Made by a program: the position numbers and the translations under genes | From: Cordia subcordata | Lineage: Eukaryota > Streptophyta > Magnoliopsida > Boraginales > Cordiaceae | NCBI GenBank assembly: GCA_028554755.1 | Contig: JAPTOF010000012.1 | Location: 5,175,501 to 5,239,500, forward strand | DNA: 64,000 bases | Direction of reading: 5' to 3' | In this document: in pieces, positions 47,859 to 60,100 of the stretch | How positions within the stretch are numbered: position 1 is the stretch's first letter | Layout: the number at the start of each line of letters is the position of its first letter | Notes under the pieces: generated by a model | Seen by the model: the letters and a program-made list of their open reading frames with translations, nothing else | Database searches by the model: none | What the model was told of the DNA's origin: nothing

Positions 47859-48532
47859 AAAAAAAATAAATTTTTTTTGTAATAATTGTTTTGCTTGGCT
47901 TTTAAGGAAGAAGAAACTCTGAGAAGGTCCGAATACAACTTTTTTTTTTTTTTAAAAGATGGAATTTTTAGTTATTTTTTTTAAAGTTGTTAAAAGAAAA
48001 TACTTTTAGAAATGCCAATTGCAATGAGTCCTAAACCTATATATTATAAGCCAACCAAAATGGTTGTTAGTCTTTTCATTTTTTTCTCACCTAGCCAAAA
48101 TTAAAATAGCATTCTTTTCATTAAATATTTAGATTGATTTTGAAAAGAACAAAGTTGAAATTTGAGGTTCTCCAAAAATCATATACATTGTGCATTTAAA
48201 ATTGAAGGAAAAAAAAATACAAATAAGGACTAATTCATGTCTCCAAATGATTGAGAAATAATTTGGAAAGTTGGATGGTGTTCTCTCTCATTCTTCTCTC
48301 TTTTCAGTTTCGGTCGAAACAAAGTTTTTAATTAAGATTTCTAAATCAATTCAAAATCTCTCCTAATTAACTATAAGAGTCCTAAATTGAAACAATTTTC
48401 CTAATTAGACTTCTAAAAAGAATTGAAACAACATCACCGTACCGTCATACCATGTATTTCCATAAATATATATTTGGACACCATCATAAGCAATTCTTAA
48501 CTTCCATCAGCGGTTGCCTTGGTACCGTCTAA

Positions 48533-48616
48533 GCGATTTTTAGCTTTCATCAATGGCAATGCAATTTTTAGCTTTCACCAATGGCAATGCGATTTTTAGC
48601 TTTCACCAATGGCTTC
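48533..48616 (+). repeat. 28-bp minisatellite, three units
   Basis: Units begin at 48533, 48561 and 48589 with GCGATTTTTAGCTTTCACCA or one-base variants, separated by exactly 28 bp. Confidence 0.9.
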
Positions 48617-48620
48617 CCAT

Positions 48621-48693
48621 GTCCGAACAAGAACAAAAAAACACGAATTCACGTAACTCTTTTTTAAATTTTTGCTAAATTTCTTGTTCGGAC
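48621..48693. repeat. Perfect 13-bp inverted repeat
   Basis: GTCCGAACAAGAA at 48621-48633 is the exact reverse complement of TTCTTGTTCGGAC at 48681-48693, with a 47-bp AT-rich loop between them. Confidence 0.85.
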
Positions 48694-49382
48694 ATTCTTG
48701 TACTTGCCATTAATTAGGAATGGCATTAGCAAGACTGAGGCTTTGCGTCCTCAGGTTATTGGTATATTCTAACTGAAATTTTTGTTTTGTTTATATTGTT
48801 ACTGATATTTTTGTTATGTGCTCTAAATTGTTAAATCAGAGACCATCTAAGATCGCATTAAGAAATATCGAAATTAACTTTTCTTTTGTGTTTGAATCTT
48901 TGTTTACAATTTTCGTTTAACGGAGATCACAAAAGATTTACAGATTTTGTCCTTCTTAGTTTTTTTTTTCTTTTTCTTTTTAGGTTTGATTATGTTTTCC
49001 CTGTTTAGGTTGTGTCTTTGTAATGGTAAAGATGGCATTAATGCATGTCTTCTTTCTTTTTCTAATAATTAAAATTATATGTTTGATGCCATTATTTTCG
49101 GTTACAAGTTACAGACTGTGGCTTATCTTTCAAGAATAGACAAAATCCGCAATAAAGCAAATTGAAGCCATAAGGTTGTGAATTGAACTAACTTTTACAA
49201 CTGCTTTCAATAACCAATTGAGATAAAACCATACATAAAAAGAAGTAATCAAAGGGCAAATTTTCCCGATACTTTTTGCAACTAGGACATTAATTAATTG
49301 CACCGATTACTTGCATCCACATAGTGCAAGAAGACACTAGTTCGTCATCAAAAAAAGGAAAAAAAAGGAATTGGAATAATCA

Positions 49383-50362
49383 TTATTCGTATATGCAGCT
49401 ACCATAACCTGCAAATTTAAGACAAACAGAGGGCATTCAGAATATTATAAATAAAAATTATAGGCAATTAGTATAATTATAAGCGGTAGCTTAAGATTTT
49501 TCATATAGTACGTATCGTCCTTGTGACATGTCGCAAAGTAAGAAATGTGGCGTCACATGTAAATGAACGCATGATGGACAAAATTAGAGTTAGATGCGTC
49601 ACATGTAAATGGACACATGATGGACAAAACTAGAACTGGATGCGTCACATGTAAATGAACACATGATGGACAAATTTAGACTAAAAACCTAGCTCTCATG
49701 ATACTATGCTAAGGATCATGAGATTTCATTACAAAGCAAACAGGTATTAAGATTGTACTATCTCAATACCTTATATGGTGATCTTAAAATTTGTGATCGT
49801 AAGCTATTAGCCTCGAAAACTTTCTGATGATTAGCTATTAGCTTTGGTCTTTGATTCAAATATGTGACTTACTTGGATCAGTCAAGACAACGAGGCCAGA
49901 GTTGCCAAAATGGCAATTCCAATGGTTCCTTCCCTTGGATTGATAATAGAGATTCATGGCGATGGAAGCATGATTCATAAGATTGTCTGGGGAGAAACAA
50001 GAGCAACCCTTCTGCAGAATTCTGCAATCCACCTGAGAGCAGGCATAGTTTATGTTCGCTAATAGAGTGGCTTGATCTGATGAAGGTTTTGCCACGCACC
50101 AAGTTTTCTGCAACCAAAATGTTAAAATCTGTTAGTATGCCATGCATGCATCTGCACTTGCATTTATATATATCGAATTTGGATTTAGACTGTCTCATAA
50201 CATATATTGTAAGTAATTATGCTGGTCAATAATTCGGTATGTTACCTGTGCGTTCACTAGTGTCATAGTCCCAACTGCAAGAAAAAGAAGAAAAGTCAGG
50301 ATCATAGAGATTATTATGTATATATGTCAAACAGCGCTAATGTGACAAAACTGAAAAGAATG

Positions 50363-50410
<48 letters not shown>

Positions 50411-50711
50411 TGAGACAAAAGTTGGTAAATCAATTTCGAGAATGCTAATAGGAACCTTCGTGTTATGACTATTGGGTTTTTTTTCTAAAAAATACGAATA
50501 AAGTAATAATCTCAAAATAGGGTCGTTTGAAATTGAAATCTCCTCATGGGGTTTTAATTCGTCTGTCATCGAGAATGGCGAGTATATATCCCTTGCATGG
50601 ATAAAATTAAAGTAAAAATGCATGAAGAAGCTACTGAAATCTAAGTAGGAGATGTTTACCTGAAATGAAAGCCAATAGCAAGAAGAAAAGAGAGAGGGCT
50701 GCTTTAGCCAT
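49383..50711 (-). CDS. Secreted X8 (CBM43) domain protein, four exons
   Basis: Exons (minus strand): 50711-50660, 50274-50246, 50107-49873, 49408-49383. Introns are GT-AG and the joined frame gives 113 residues. Seen: a signal peptide (MAKAALSLFFLLLAFISVG, cleavage probably near NA-Q at 26-27), then one X8 domain. It starts KTWCVAKPSSDQATLLANIN, with YACSQVDC, GCSCF, NHASIAMNLYYQSKGRN, the NCHFGNSG block and a DPSYGSCIYE end; the spaced Cys residues fit the disulfide pattern. X8 domains bind beta-1,3-glucan (callose) at cell walls and plasmodesmata; family members include Ole e 10-like proteins and PDCBs. There is no GPI-anchor tail, so it is probably freely secreted. Exons 2 (29 nt) and 4 (26 nt) are very small. 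Intron 1 has a long (AT)n run and intron 3 a 46-bp minisatellite. Confidence 0.9.
49550..49682. repeat. 46-bp minisatellite in X8 gene intron 3
   Basis: Three units begin GCGTCACATGTAAATG at 49550, 49596 and 49642, period 46 bp, each followed by ACATGATGGACAAA with few differences. The third unit is slightly short. Confidence 0.9.
50364..50407. repeat. (AT)n microsatellite in X8 gene intron 1
   Basis: An uninterrupted TA run of about 44 bp within the intron between exons 1 and 2 of the X8 gene. Confidence 0.92.
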
Positions 50712-52008
50712 GATGTGTATACTGTACTTAATTTTAGTGTGTAGTGTGTAGCACCTGTTGAGGAAAGTAGATCGATTCTTGGGTCTTTATTTGGAAAAGG
50801 CACAACACGCGCACTCACATATACACATACATATATAGAATTATAAATTTAACGGCTACATTGACTGAGGTAGCCATTAAACTCTCTGCATGGAATCTTT
50901 TGGAGAAAATGCCCACAAAATGGAGCCGAGAGTACAGACATGCATCGTGACAATTGACTTTGCAATTAAGTTATTCTTTCCAGATTGTCTTTCCATCTCT
51001 TATGATAATGTTAACGCTTCCCAAAAATTATTTGAAACATTAAGAGTTACTTCAAACATGGCATGAAATATTATTTTATCAAATGACAATATCTAAATAA
51101 AAAAATATTTTTATTTTGTCAAAATACTAAAAACTACTCTAAATTCTATTTTTAATTCGATAAAAAATACTAAAAACTAATCCAAACATTACTTTAAATT
51201 GTTACCGGCTCTAAAGTCTACTATATTTTAGTGCACACATGAACATGGTGGGATGTCTGAAATCACTGACTACATTTTCATCTAATAACTTAAGCGAAAA
51301 GGACAGAGTGGGGTCACTAAAGAATTAAATGTCAAAACTCAAAAAATCAAAGATGCGGATGGTGTTGTTCTGACTATTGTGTCTATCCACTTGTAGATTT
51401 TGTATCCCTAATGTTTGACGGACCAAGGATTTGAGATATGAACGAAAAAAATAGTCGTATTTTGAATTTGAATTGATTAAGAGAATTTTTTGAAGTCAAT
51501 TGCATAAGGTTTTGTATTTTATTACTAGTATGCTAGAGAGAGCTAGAGAGTAAAAAGACAATATAATTTCATAAATCGTACTTAACTAAGACTAAAAAAT
51601 ATTTTTTCGTGATTGTCATATATACGAGAATAAAACAACATATTTATAAGGTTTAACAAATGTTAATTAAAACACCATGTCAAGTTAACCCTTATATTAT
51701 TTTATGTCTGTATATCCAAGATAGTTTTAATATTAACTACTACTACCCTCAAGTGATGAATAGTTCCTGTATAATTTCCATTAAGTGGTTGTAAAGTCTT
51801 TCCTTAAAGAAAAAGCTGATCTCTGTGTATCTAGACTCTTCCTAATTGCAGCATGCATGGCTGGTGGATACAACCTTAATCCATGTGAAGTTATTCTACT
51901 TAATTAAAGTGTATATATTTACATCTCAAAAGTAGATACATAGAAAAACAAGGCGACAACATGGATCTAATAGATTTATACGTACATAGTAGAAAGCATG
52001 CCATTTTC

Positions 52009-52009
<1 letters not shown>

Positions 52010-52048
<39 letters not shown>

Positions 52049-52084
52049 GTATGTATATATATGTATGTATGTATGTATGTATGC

Positions 52085-52118
<34 letters not shown>

Positions 52119-52130
52119 GTATGTATGCAT
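52010..52130. repeat. Compound (TA)n(TATG)n microsatellite
   Basis: Alternating blocks of (AT)n and (GTAT)4-5 repeat three times in succession over about 120 bp, ending in GCATG. Confidence 0.9.
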
Positions 52131-52185
52131 GTTCTATAAAAAGAGAAGATCTAAATGGAGCATTTCTTTTCTCAATTTTGTTATG

Positions 52186-52500
52186 GTAAATTGTATTTTA
52201 TTCCCATTGTTTAGTTAAAGTATTTTATAATTTGGTAATAATAACTCTTTATACTATAAAGAAATTATCATATAAAATCCCCATGTTTGAAGTGATTGTG
52301 TAATATTATTTACAATATATAGTAGTATTAATTAGCAATACTTTTGATACACATAGAGCAGTTTTACCAAGTTTTTAAATCACAAAAAAATTTAATTTTG
52401 TATGAATATAACTTTGGCAAAATACACAGGATAAAATGTATTTTATCATTTGTAAATTAAACAGCTTACTACCTACAATGCACAAACTATATTGGCGCAA
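52186..52500 (+). repeat. ~300-bp dispersed direct repeat, copy 1 (copy 2 at 53655-53965)
   Basis: The two copies share, in order, a GATTGTGTAATATT / AATTGTGCAACATT motif, AGTATTAATTAGCAATA / AGTATAAGTAATATT, AATCACAAAAAAATTT / ACCCACAAAAAATTTT. The best match is ATAACTTTGGCAAAATAC / ACAACTTTGATAAAATAC followed by GATAAAATGTATTTTAT / GATAAAATATATTTTAT. Non-coding, class unknown. Confidence 0.55.
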
Positions 52501-53197
52501 TGGTTAAGTATATTTTACCACATTCTTGTATTTTCGTATCTATACATCTTTTTTAATTAATGAACATATTTCTATCACTAATCCAACCCAAAAAAATCAC
52601 TATTGAACAAAAGATGATAGCCAAAAGAATTTACTAGATAACTAGTAAAATTAATATAATTGCTATCATCGATCTGATACTGAACAAAAGACCACCTTCT
52701 CTGAATAGTATATCTATTTCGCAAATTGAGATAGCCAATTAGCATCTTGATCAGTATGGTAGTATCACTTTTCTTTATAATTAATTATTTTCGTGCTTTT
52801 TCTGCAAAAGAGTAGGAAAAGAATAAAAATAAAATTCTGTGTATGTACTTCTATGTTCTAAGTAAGTTTATAAAATAAAAAAGGAAAAATTGATAGCTAG
52901 CTAGTAATTAAAGGCATAGATAATTAAAACATAACGTTATGCATCTTTCCATAAAATGTTAAATCTTTAAAATTTCCTCTAATTGTAATATAATCTGCTT
53001 TTGACTTTCCTTGAGGTGAAATCTTTAAAATTCTACTTAGGTGGCGCGTATTACCACAAAGGAGATACTCTATGTGAAGAATTCTCTTATGCACACTTGG
53101 CTTTAAAAAGCTTAGAAGGAAGGCACTGAAAAAGCCAATCTTGCTTTCACTATCAAAGCGAAATTTTGAAGCTTAAATATATTTGGAAGATTCTATT

Positions 53198-53200
<3 letters not shown>

Positions 53201-53248
<48 letters not shown>
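53201..53248. repeat. (CA)n(TA)n microsatellite
   Basis: About 27 bp of CA repeats running directly into about 20 bp of TA repeats. Confidence 0.92.
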
Positions 53249-56211
53249 GTGTAGATTGCATCAAATAATATTCGAGTAAGAAATTTTTGTGTTAATAATA
53301 TAAAAATTGCATTTTGATTGGTAGAATTATAAAAATAAATCAACATGAGAAAACCCTCTAAGTCTGAACTCATATAATAGTGATTATATATCAACAATTG
53401 ATTTTGAATATATCACAAAATATTACTTCTTCATAAGATATGAGCTTATTATAAACGCTTTATTTGACAATTGTAGGCTACATTTGTCCACTATTTACGG
53501 TTTAACTAAGAAATCTACACTAAACTTATAATGAAGCCCAGTTTATGATTCAACGCAGAAATAGTGAAAGTTAAATATTTGTTTCCATCCGTAAGTACTA
53601 CTAAACTACCTCAACCTTCTTAATTTGGTGCATTAGATAATATTATATTATGGGTAAAATGTACTTCACTTTCAATTTTTTTCCCATCAAAATTGCATAA
53701 AACTTTATTTATTTAAAACTCACTAAATTAAAACCCTTTTGTTACCAAAAGAGAAACATCACACAAAACTCCCAATTCTTAAAGTAATTGTGCAACATTC
53801 GTTATAGAATAAGAAGTATAAGTAATATTCTTTATAACACAGAGAGGTGTTAACAAATTTTGACCCACAAAAAATTTTATACAACTTTGATAAAATACTA
53901 GAGATAAAATATATTTTATTCTTATATATGTTATTTTTGAATGTCAAATTGTACCTCTTGTTTAACGGGGATTCACTTTTTACTGGTCATGACTTCTCGA
54001 CATTTTTGTTATTCATCTTGAAATGATTTTAAAATATTTATTATAAAAAGATTATTGTAATTTTCACTAAAAAAAACAAGATTTTGAATTATCCCTTATC
54101 AATGTTTCATGCAAATTGTAAATAGTATGTTTAAGATCCATCGTGCAAGTTAGTTCATGCCCCCCAAGTCCCTTATCATAGTGGAAAATGATGTTGCTGT
54201 AGTTCTCAATACAATTAACTCGAGAAGGCACTCTGGCTTTTAAAGACTAGATCTCATCATCGAGAATATTAGATTAATTTTAATTGAAATTTCTTTTGTT
54301 AAATTTCAGTGTATTAAGAGAATTGTATATTGCCCTACAAAAAAAAGATAGAGAGAAAGGAAAAGTTTATCCAACTGGCTGCTTTTACACAAATACACCA
54401 AGTAGGCATGTGCAGCGAGATAGTGGCGTCCACCGACAGGCCTCACTTTGTTTTTAGGATAAATTACGTTTGAGGGATCAAATATTATTATTTAATTTTA
54501 TTATTTTAAAATATTTATGTTAACTGTTACTGTTTTACGAACTTGTTCAAAATAGTCTTTGTCTCTTTAAAATATCTTTAATATTTTACAAACTTATTTA
54601 AATATTAATTCTCAAAATAAAAAATGAGCAAAGAAATAGGGATTTATCAAAATAAGTTCGTCAAACTTTGAAAATTAATTTAAATATTTTAAAATAATAA
54701 GGTGTAATTTGAAATTTTGACAACATGAGATTTTGTATAATCTATCTATCTATATTTTACATATAATTTGAATCTGTACAAAATGTAGCTAGAAGAAGAG
54801 TACCATATCAGTTCTTACATTTTTTTTTTTTGTCATGAAGCAATCAACTCTTGAGTCAGCCCTTTTTTTTTTTTGGTGATTAACTTTATATCATCAGATC
54901 ATTATCAATTCATCTTGTCCATTTTCTATTCTCTCCATTCTATATCCTTTTTATTCTATTCTAGATCTGTAATTTTATAACTGTTTCCGCTAACCTCAAA
55001 ACATTTTGCTATCCTTGTCCTTTTTAACCTCCCCCCCCCCCCCTCTCGAGAAGCTTGCACGTTCCCTTTCTATTTGATCTCTTGGCAAGGTGGAGCTTAC
55101 TTGGGGTGTTGTACTATTTATCTCAGGTTGTACAGCAAATTAGTGTTGTATAGGTGTTATTGCATTCGAGCTGACTATAGATACTCCACCTTCCAATGCA
55201 GAAATATTTTCTGATTATGTGCATGAAAACAATCCATTATTCTATAGATATAAATTCAAGATTTTTAACAAATAATCATTCAAACGTGAATAGCTTCTCC
55301 TCAATTGAGACTAACCCTTAATATATCTATTCTTGAGTGAGTTAAATGCTTATTATTGGATTGCAATAAGCATCTTTCACACATTTTGATAAAAATATAT
55401 CAAAAATAATTCTTAGTCAACCATAAAATATGGCTACTAAGAAGTGTCAAAAGTCATGGACGACTAAATTGCTTTGTTTTAGGTTGAAAAATGAGTTCTC
55501 TTTGCAAAATGTCAAAAATCATATTTGAAATGCTATTTATAAGGGGTATAACAAACAATACAGGTCAAAAAGAGACATTGACGGTTGACAAATTTTGAAA
55601 TGATAAGCCACTGCCTACCTATTAAACTGAAACCAAGGATACTATCCATATCTTCAATATTTTTCAAAACCTTATAGCTTCGATCTACATCTTCATATAA
55701 TCCCATAAAAAAACACACAACGAATTTCCAACTGTTATGCTTGAGGAATAAATAGTTTTGCTTGAACTTATTAACTTTCATTCAAGCACTCCATCAAACA
55801 AGCGGTGAGAATAGATAGGTTTGTATTGTTCGAGGCATATTTGTTAAAGAGGTGAGTATAGGGCAAGCACAATGAGATCTTGTGTTAAGACCTTCACAGT
55901 ATTGCTCTTTTAGTCTAAATAAAATGCTATTCTTTGACCAAGTTTAAAGACCTATAGAAGCAACTAATGATATGATATATTATTATGTCAGGAAAATGGC
56001 CAACCATCTAAATTTGAATTCATTGTTTATCAGAGCAAAATTAGTTTGAACCTATAAAATAAAACATTATTTACCAAATTCAAAAAAAAAAATTGTGCGA
56101 AGCACGGACTTCAACTATGGTAGTTTATAACCTAAAATTTTCAGGTTGCGGATGGATCCAGGAATTCATGAACGTTTAGGTAATTTCTACATGGACCGAG
56201 ATTTCTATAAT

Positions 56212-56284
56212 GGGGATGTAGCTCAGATGGTAGAGCGCTCGCTTAGCATGCGAGAGGTACGGGGATCGATACCCCGCATCTCCA
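56212..56284 (+). tRNA. tRNA-Ala (anticodon AGC)
   Basis: A 73-nt cloverleaf with no intron. The acceptor stem GGGGATG pairs with CATCTCC, allowing one G-T pair. The D arm is GCTC-AGATGGTA-GAGC, the anticodon arm CTCGC-TTAGCAT-GCGAG with anticodon AGC, the T arm CGGGG-ATCGATA-CCCCG, and the discriminator base is A. The A box (TAGCTCAGATGG) and B box (GGATCGATACC) are intact, so it should be transcribed by RNA polymerase III. As in nuclear tRNA genes, CCA is not encoded. Confidence 0.97.
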
Positions 56285-56294
56285 TACTGAAGTA

Positions 56295-56305
56295 TTTTAT
56301 TTTTT
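56295..56305 (+). terminator. Pol III terminator of tRNA-Ala
   Basis: TTTT followed by AT and then TTTTTT begins 11 bp after the tRNA 3' end, the usual pol III stop signal. Confidence 0.75.
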
Positions 56306-57190
56306 GTTCATCTTTTTAGCCAAAAAGAGAAGAAAAAAAAAAAATTTGAATCAAGCATAAAATGTCTACTTTATTCTTATAAAAAAAATATTGTTTTCAT
56401 CAATACGCTTTTTATAGAAAATCCAAACGAGCCCTTATTGATTGTATTTCATTAAAGTTGTAAGTTAATAACAGGAAAATTTTTCTGTCATTTTTATAAA
56501 TGATGTTACGACATCAAATATTTAAGCTAGTAGAAGGAATTTTCACCCAATAATATACTCAATAATCCACTTACTTTTTTCTATAAAAAACAATTTATGG
56601 GTTGTTACTGTTCCTTTACCGTGCCAATGTTTTTTTGTTTTTCCTTTTTCATTTTTCTACGATGAGAAAAAAAAATTATCTTGAATAGACTATTAAACCC
56701 AAACCAAAATTACAAATTTCGTAATACAACGATAATCCCAATACATACTTTCAACTTGCAACAATCTATGATTGTATAATATTTAATTAACAAGATATTG
56801 AGTTATTATCTCATTGAAAAATTTAAATTTTAAATTTATAAAAAAATTTTAGTGTACTTATTCATTATATCAACACAACCGATGAATGATTTGTTTTTAA
56901 ATTCTACACAGACATTTTTAAAAAATAAGTAAATATTAAATGATTTTGAACACAATTTTTTTTAATTTTAATTAATATATTTATTTATTATATTAACACG
57001 TAATAGTCGTGGAGCCACGCTTTTCTAATACAGTCATTGGAGAGATTTGTCCTTTGCTCTACTGTACATGCTGTCAGGAGTCAGGACAAACCTGCAATCT
57101 TTGCCTCTCCAAACAAATACTAGTTTATACAAGATTCATGCTTTTTTCTTTTTCTTTTTCTTTTTTTAACTGTAAAACAGTTAAAGAGAC
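56306..57190. other. Spacer and FAP3 upstream region
   Basis: AT-rich DNA up to about 57000, then a more balanced stretch (57000-57190) that probably holds the FAP3 promoter and 5' leader. It ends in a CT-rich run just before the ATG. No TATA box is evident. Confidence 0.5.
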
Positions 57191-60100
57191 ATGGCTGCAG
57201 TTGGAGCAATTTTCAGCCCACTTTGGATGTCGTCACCCACAAAAAGCACTGTGACTGCTTCCAGTAGATTCTCTTCTTCTAATGTAAAAGCTCCAAAAAG
57301 GCCACTGCTTAATGGAAGCCACACTCTCTCTCCTTCTTTATCCACATTGCCTAGTAGTAGTAATAGCCACTTCTCACTCAGAGCTGCATCATCCTCTTCA
57401 GGTAATGTCAGTTCTAGCCACTTTCATTTCAAAGATTACTTGTATTCTTGCTAATCTTGCATATATTTGATGAAAAAATATGTGTGACTCCCAAATCTCC
57501 CATCGATTCTGTGTGAAATTGGAGTGCCATTTGTAATGGCTTAGTTCATTATTGTTGTCGTCGAGTCATCGGAATGCTTAAACATTTTGGACTAATTAAT
57601 TAGGCCCACTTTTGCTAGCAAGTCATTAGTTGGGTCCGGGTCACTACAATGTGTAAATGCAAAGCTGACCTCAAATTTCATTCAGGATGGGGTTGTGATG
57701 GAGTGGGGGTATAATAATATGAAAATTACTGGTTTTAGTTTGAAATTCACAAATATAATATGATTAACCAAGTTATTGCTAGCTTACATACCAATCTCAT
57801 GCCTTGGCTACTAATACCATCAATGTGAGTCTACATATATTCTGTTGATTGCAGTAGCTCTATAAAATTTCAGTTGGAAGCATATTTTAATATCTAGAAT
57901 GAATTGTTACTTTTCTAGTACCTTGGACATTTTAATTTTAATTACGAGACATGGCAGAGGTATAGCTATGAGTAACTCCAGAGCTCGATATCAATATTAC
58001 AAAAGCCCTTTCTTTTACCTTTTCTCTATAGCCGAAAAGAATACCTTACAATGTTTAGAGTGAGAATTTTTACAACCAGACAGAATTAGTATGTAACTGC
58101 TGATAATTTGGAGGGATAACTAAAAGAAAAACTCATTTTGCATTGAAATTGCATACTAGACCCGCATATCTTTTATGATCTAGAACTTCCTCATGGTTTG
58201 TGAGAATCCGGGGAAAACCTTCTTGGGTTGTCGGTGAGTCCCATCCATATAAATTGCAGGATTATCAATTATTTTCATAAACAAGGTTGGGCATGCAACA
58301 TTTGCAGAGCGCAAAGTTTTTGCGCTAGTCCCTATTTTGGATCATCAAGTACAGTATCCCTTCATCAACAAAGCAAAATTTATGTTTTCTGGAGGCATTT
58401 GACTTATCCTTCACTATCCAGGAACTGCAAACACTTCCACATGAACATGTTGTTGAATTGGTAATAGTTTGAGTTTGTGTGTGGCCCTATTCTTGACTAA
58501 TTAGTTAGAACCATTGAGACTAAAGGCAATTAAAGAGTAATAATCTTGATAATTGAACTGCAAACGACTGGCTGAAATTGAAATTGAAAGCAATTGACCA
58601 AGTCTGAGTCTGCAGCAGGCTTGAGCCGCTGAATCTCATTTGATTAGCAATTTAGCATATAAAGTTCTGCAATAAAATGGTTATACAATCTCATGAAATT
58701 CCAGTTTTCAGCAAAAAATGGATACTGTGAGTTTTTAGAGATGCAGTTGTATACCTCATGACAGGGGATAAACAGTGGTATCTTAAAAGATCAGCTCCTT
58801 GATTCAAAAGTTCCAAAATTTTTGTGAATAGGCATATAAAACTCCAAGAGGGATAATTTAGAAACTGAAAAAATTCATGATTCCTCAAGTGTAATTACTG
58901 ATTTACGAGTAAATTCAACTGCAGCTGTTTGGATACTTTTGCAGCAGCCAATCCATATCTGGAATGCGAGAATCTAATACATATAATCCTTAGACTCTAT
59001 TCTCGTAGACAAGGTCTTTTAGGGGTTTGCGTGATAAGTCATTTGTTTCTTTTCATTTTTTTGGCATACGAGAGATATGGGCTGGTTATATGCTCCTTTT
59101 CTGGTTCCAGATATTTGTTATGGTTAATGGCATCTGATATATTAAACAACTTCAGATCTGAACTGAACCTATAGCCTCATTGCATAAGCTCCTTGCTCTA
59201 AGTGTTTGCCAATGTAATTATTGCTTATTCGTTAAATGTACTAGTCAATCTATTTACTGGAAATATCTCCATCTACACCTCAAAATTTTTGGTACATGTG
59301 CTTGAGATCTGACTTCTTACTATCTGAATACATTGCCTTAGTTGGAAGTATAGAGTACGCGGAGGAACCAGCAACGAAGGTCAAGTTTCAAACATCACTG
59401 AGCCTTCCAGGATGCTCCACGTCGTTGTCATTACTTGGAACTGGTCAGCTGCTATAAGACTAGTAGGATCTTAAATGGTCTTAGTATCTTGCTCTCTGAT
59501 CATCAATTTATGTTCCTGAACCTTTGAATAACATATTGCTGAGCAACTCTGCTCCCAAACCCCTAAGCTGGGATTATTAATTTCTATCTGATGCTTCAGG
59601 AATGCTAACTTTCACAGTTTGCAAAAATGCGTAGGGTACAGGGAGAAAGTCTTTGCAATAGTTGGTGTGAAGGTCTATGCTGCAGGATTTTACTTGGATC
59701 AAGCAATTTATGCAACATTGGAGTCCTGGCAAGGACGTCCAGCTGCAGAACTGCAGCAAGATTCATCATTGTTTGACGCGATTTTTCAGGGTATTAATGA
59801 TTTAATTGAGGAAGTCTAGTTTATTTCTTCTTTTCTTGTTTTTCACCTTTTGGGGTTGCGGGGCTTTTTTTTTTTTGGTGTGGGTGGGGTTGGCGGCCCA
59901 AGTAGGGGGTGTAGGGAGGAGAATGGAGCAAATTGACACATATCGCTAATATTGTCTCCTAATGATGCAGCTCCCTTGGAAAAGGCACTGCAGATTGTTC
60001 TGGTAAGAGATGTTGATGGCAAAACTTTCTGGGATGCCTTAGATGAAGCTGTTTCTCCAAGAATCAAATCACGCACTCCAGTTGATGAATCTGCTCTTTC

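Larger units (their letters stand above)
47146..49382. other. Spacer with several short repeats
   Basis: No gene. It includes copy B of the dispersed repeat (47686-47772), a 58-bp tandem duplication (47743-47858), a 28-bp triplicate (48533-48616) and an inverted repeat (48621-48693). The stretch 48600-49050 is CT/TTTTT-rich and leader-like, but no reading frame follows. Confidence 0.55.
50712..56211. other. AT-rich spacer, no protein gene
   Basis: About 5.5 kb without a supported gene. It holds the X8 promoter region near its left end, the compound microsatellite at 52010-52130, a (CA)n(TA)n run at 53201-53248 and a poly(C) run at about 55031-55042. Two diverged direct copies of a roughly 300-bp repeat lie at 52186-52500 and 53655-53965. 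The frame at 55533-55781 on the minus strand resembles nothing I know. Confidence 0.55.

Noticed and set aside
49856..49872. Reading X8 exon 3 on to TGA as the protein end
   Set aside because: The CCAA|GTAAGT sequence is an ideal donor, and a 26-nt exon at 49383-49408 restores the conserved DPSYG.C C-terminus.
50363..50818. Minus-strand 151-residue open frame over the (AT)n tract
   Set aside because: Half of it is Tyr-Ile repeats from the microsatellite, and it overlaps X8 exon 1 and intron 1 in another frame.
51900..52218. Tyr/Ile/Val/Cys-rich open frames on both strands
   Set aside because: These are translations of TA/TATG microsatellites, not proteins.
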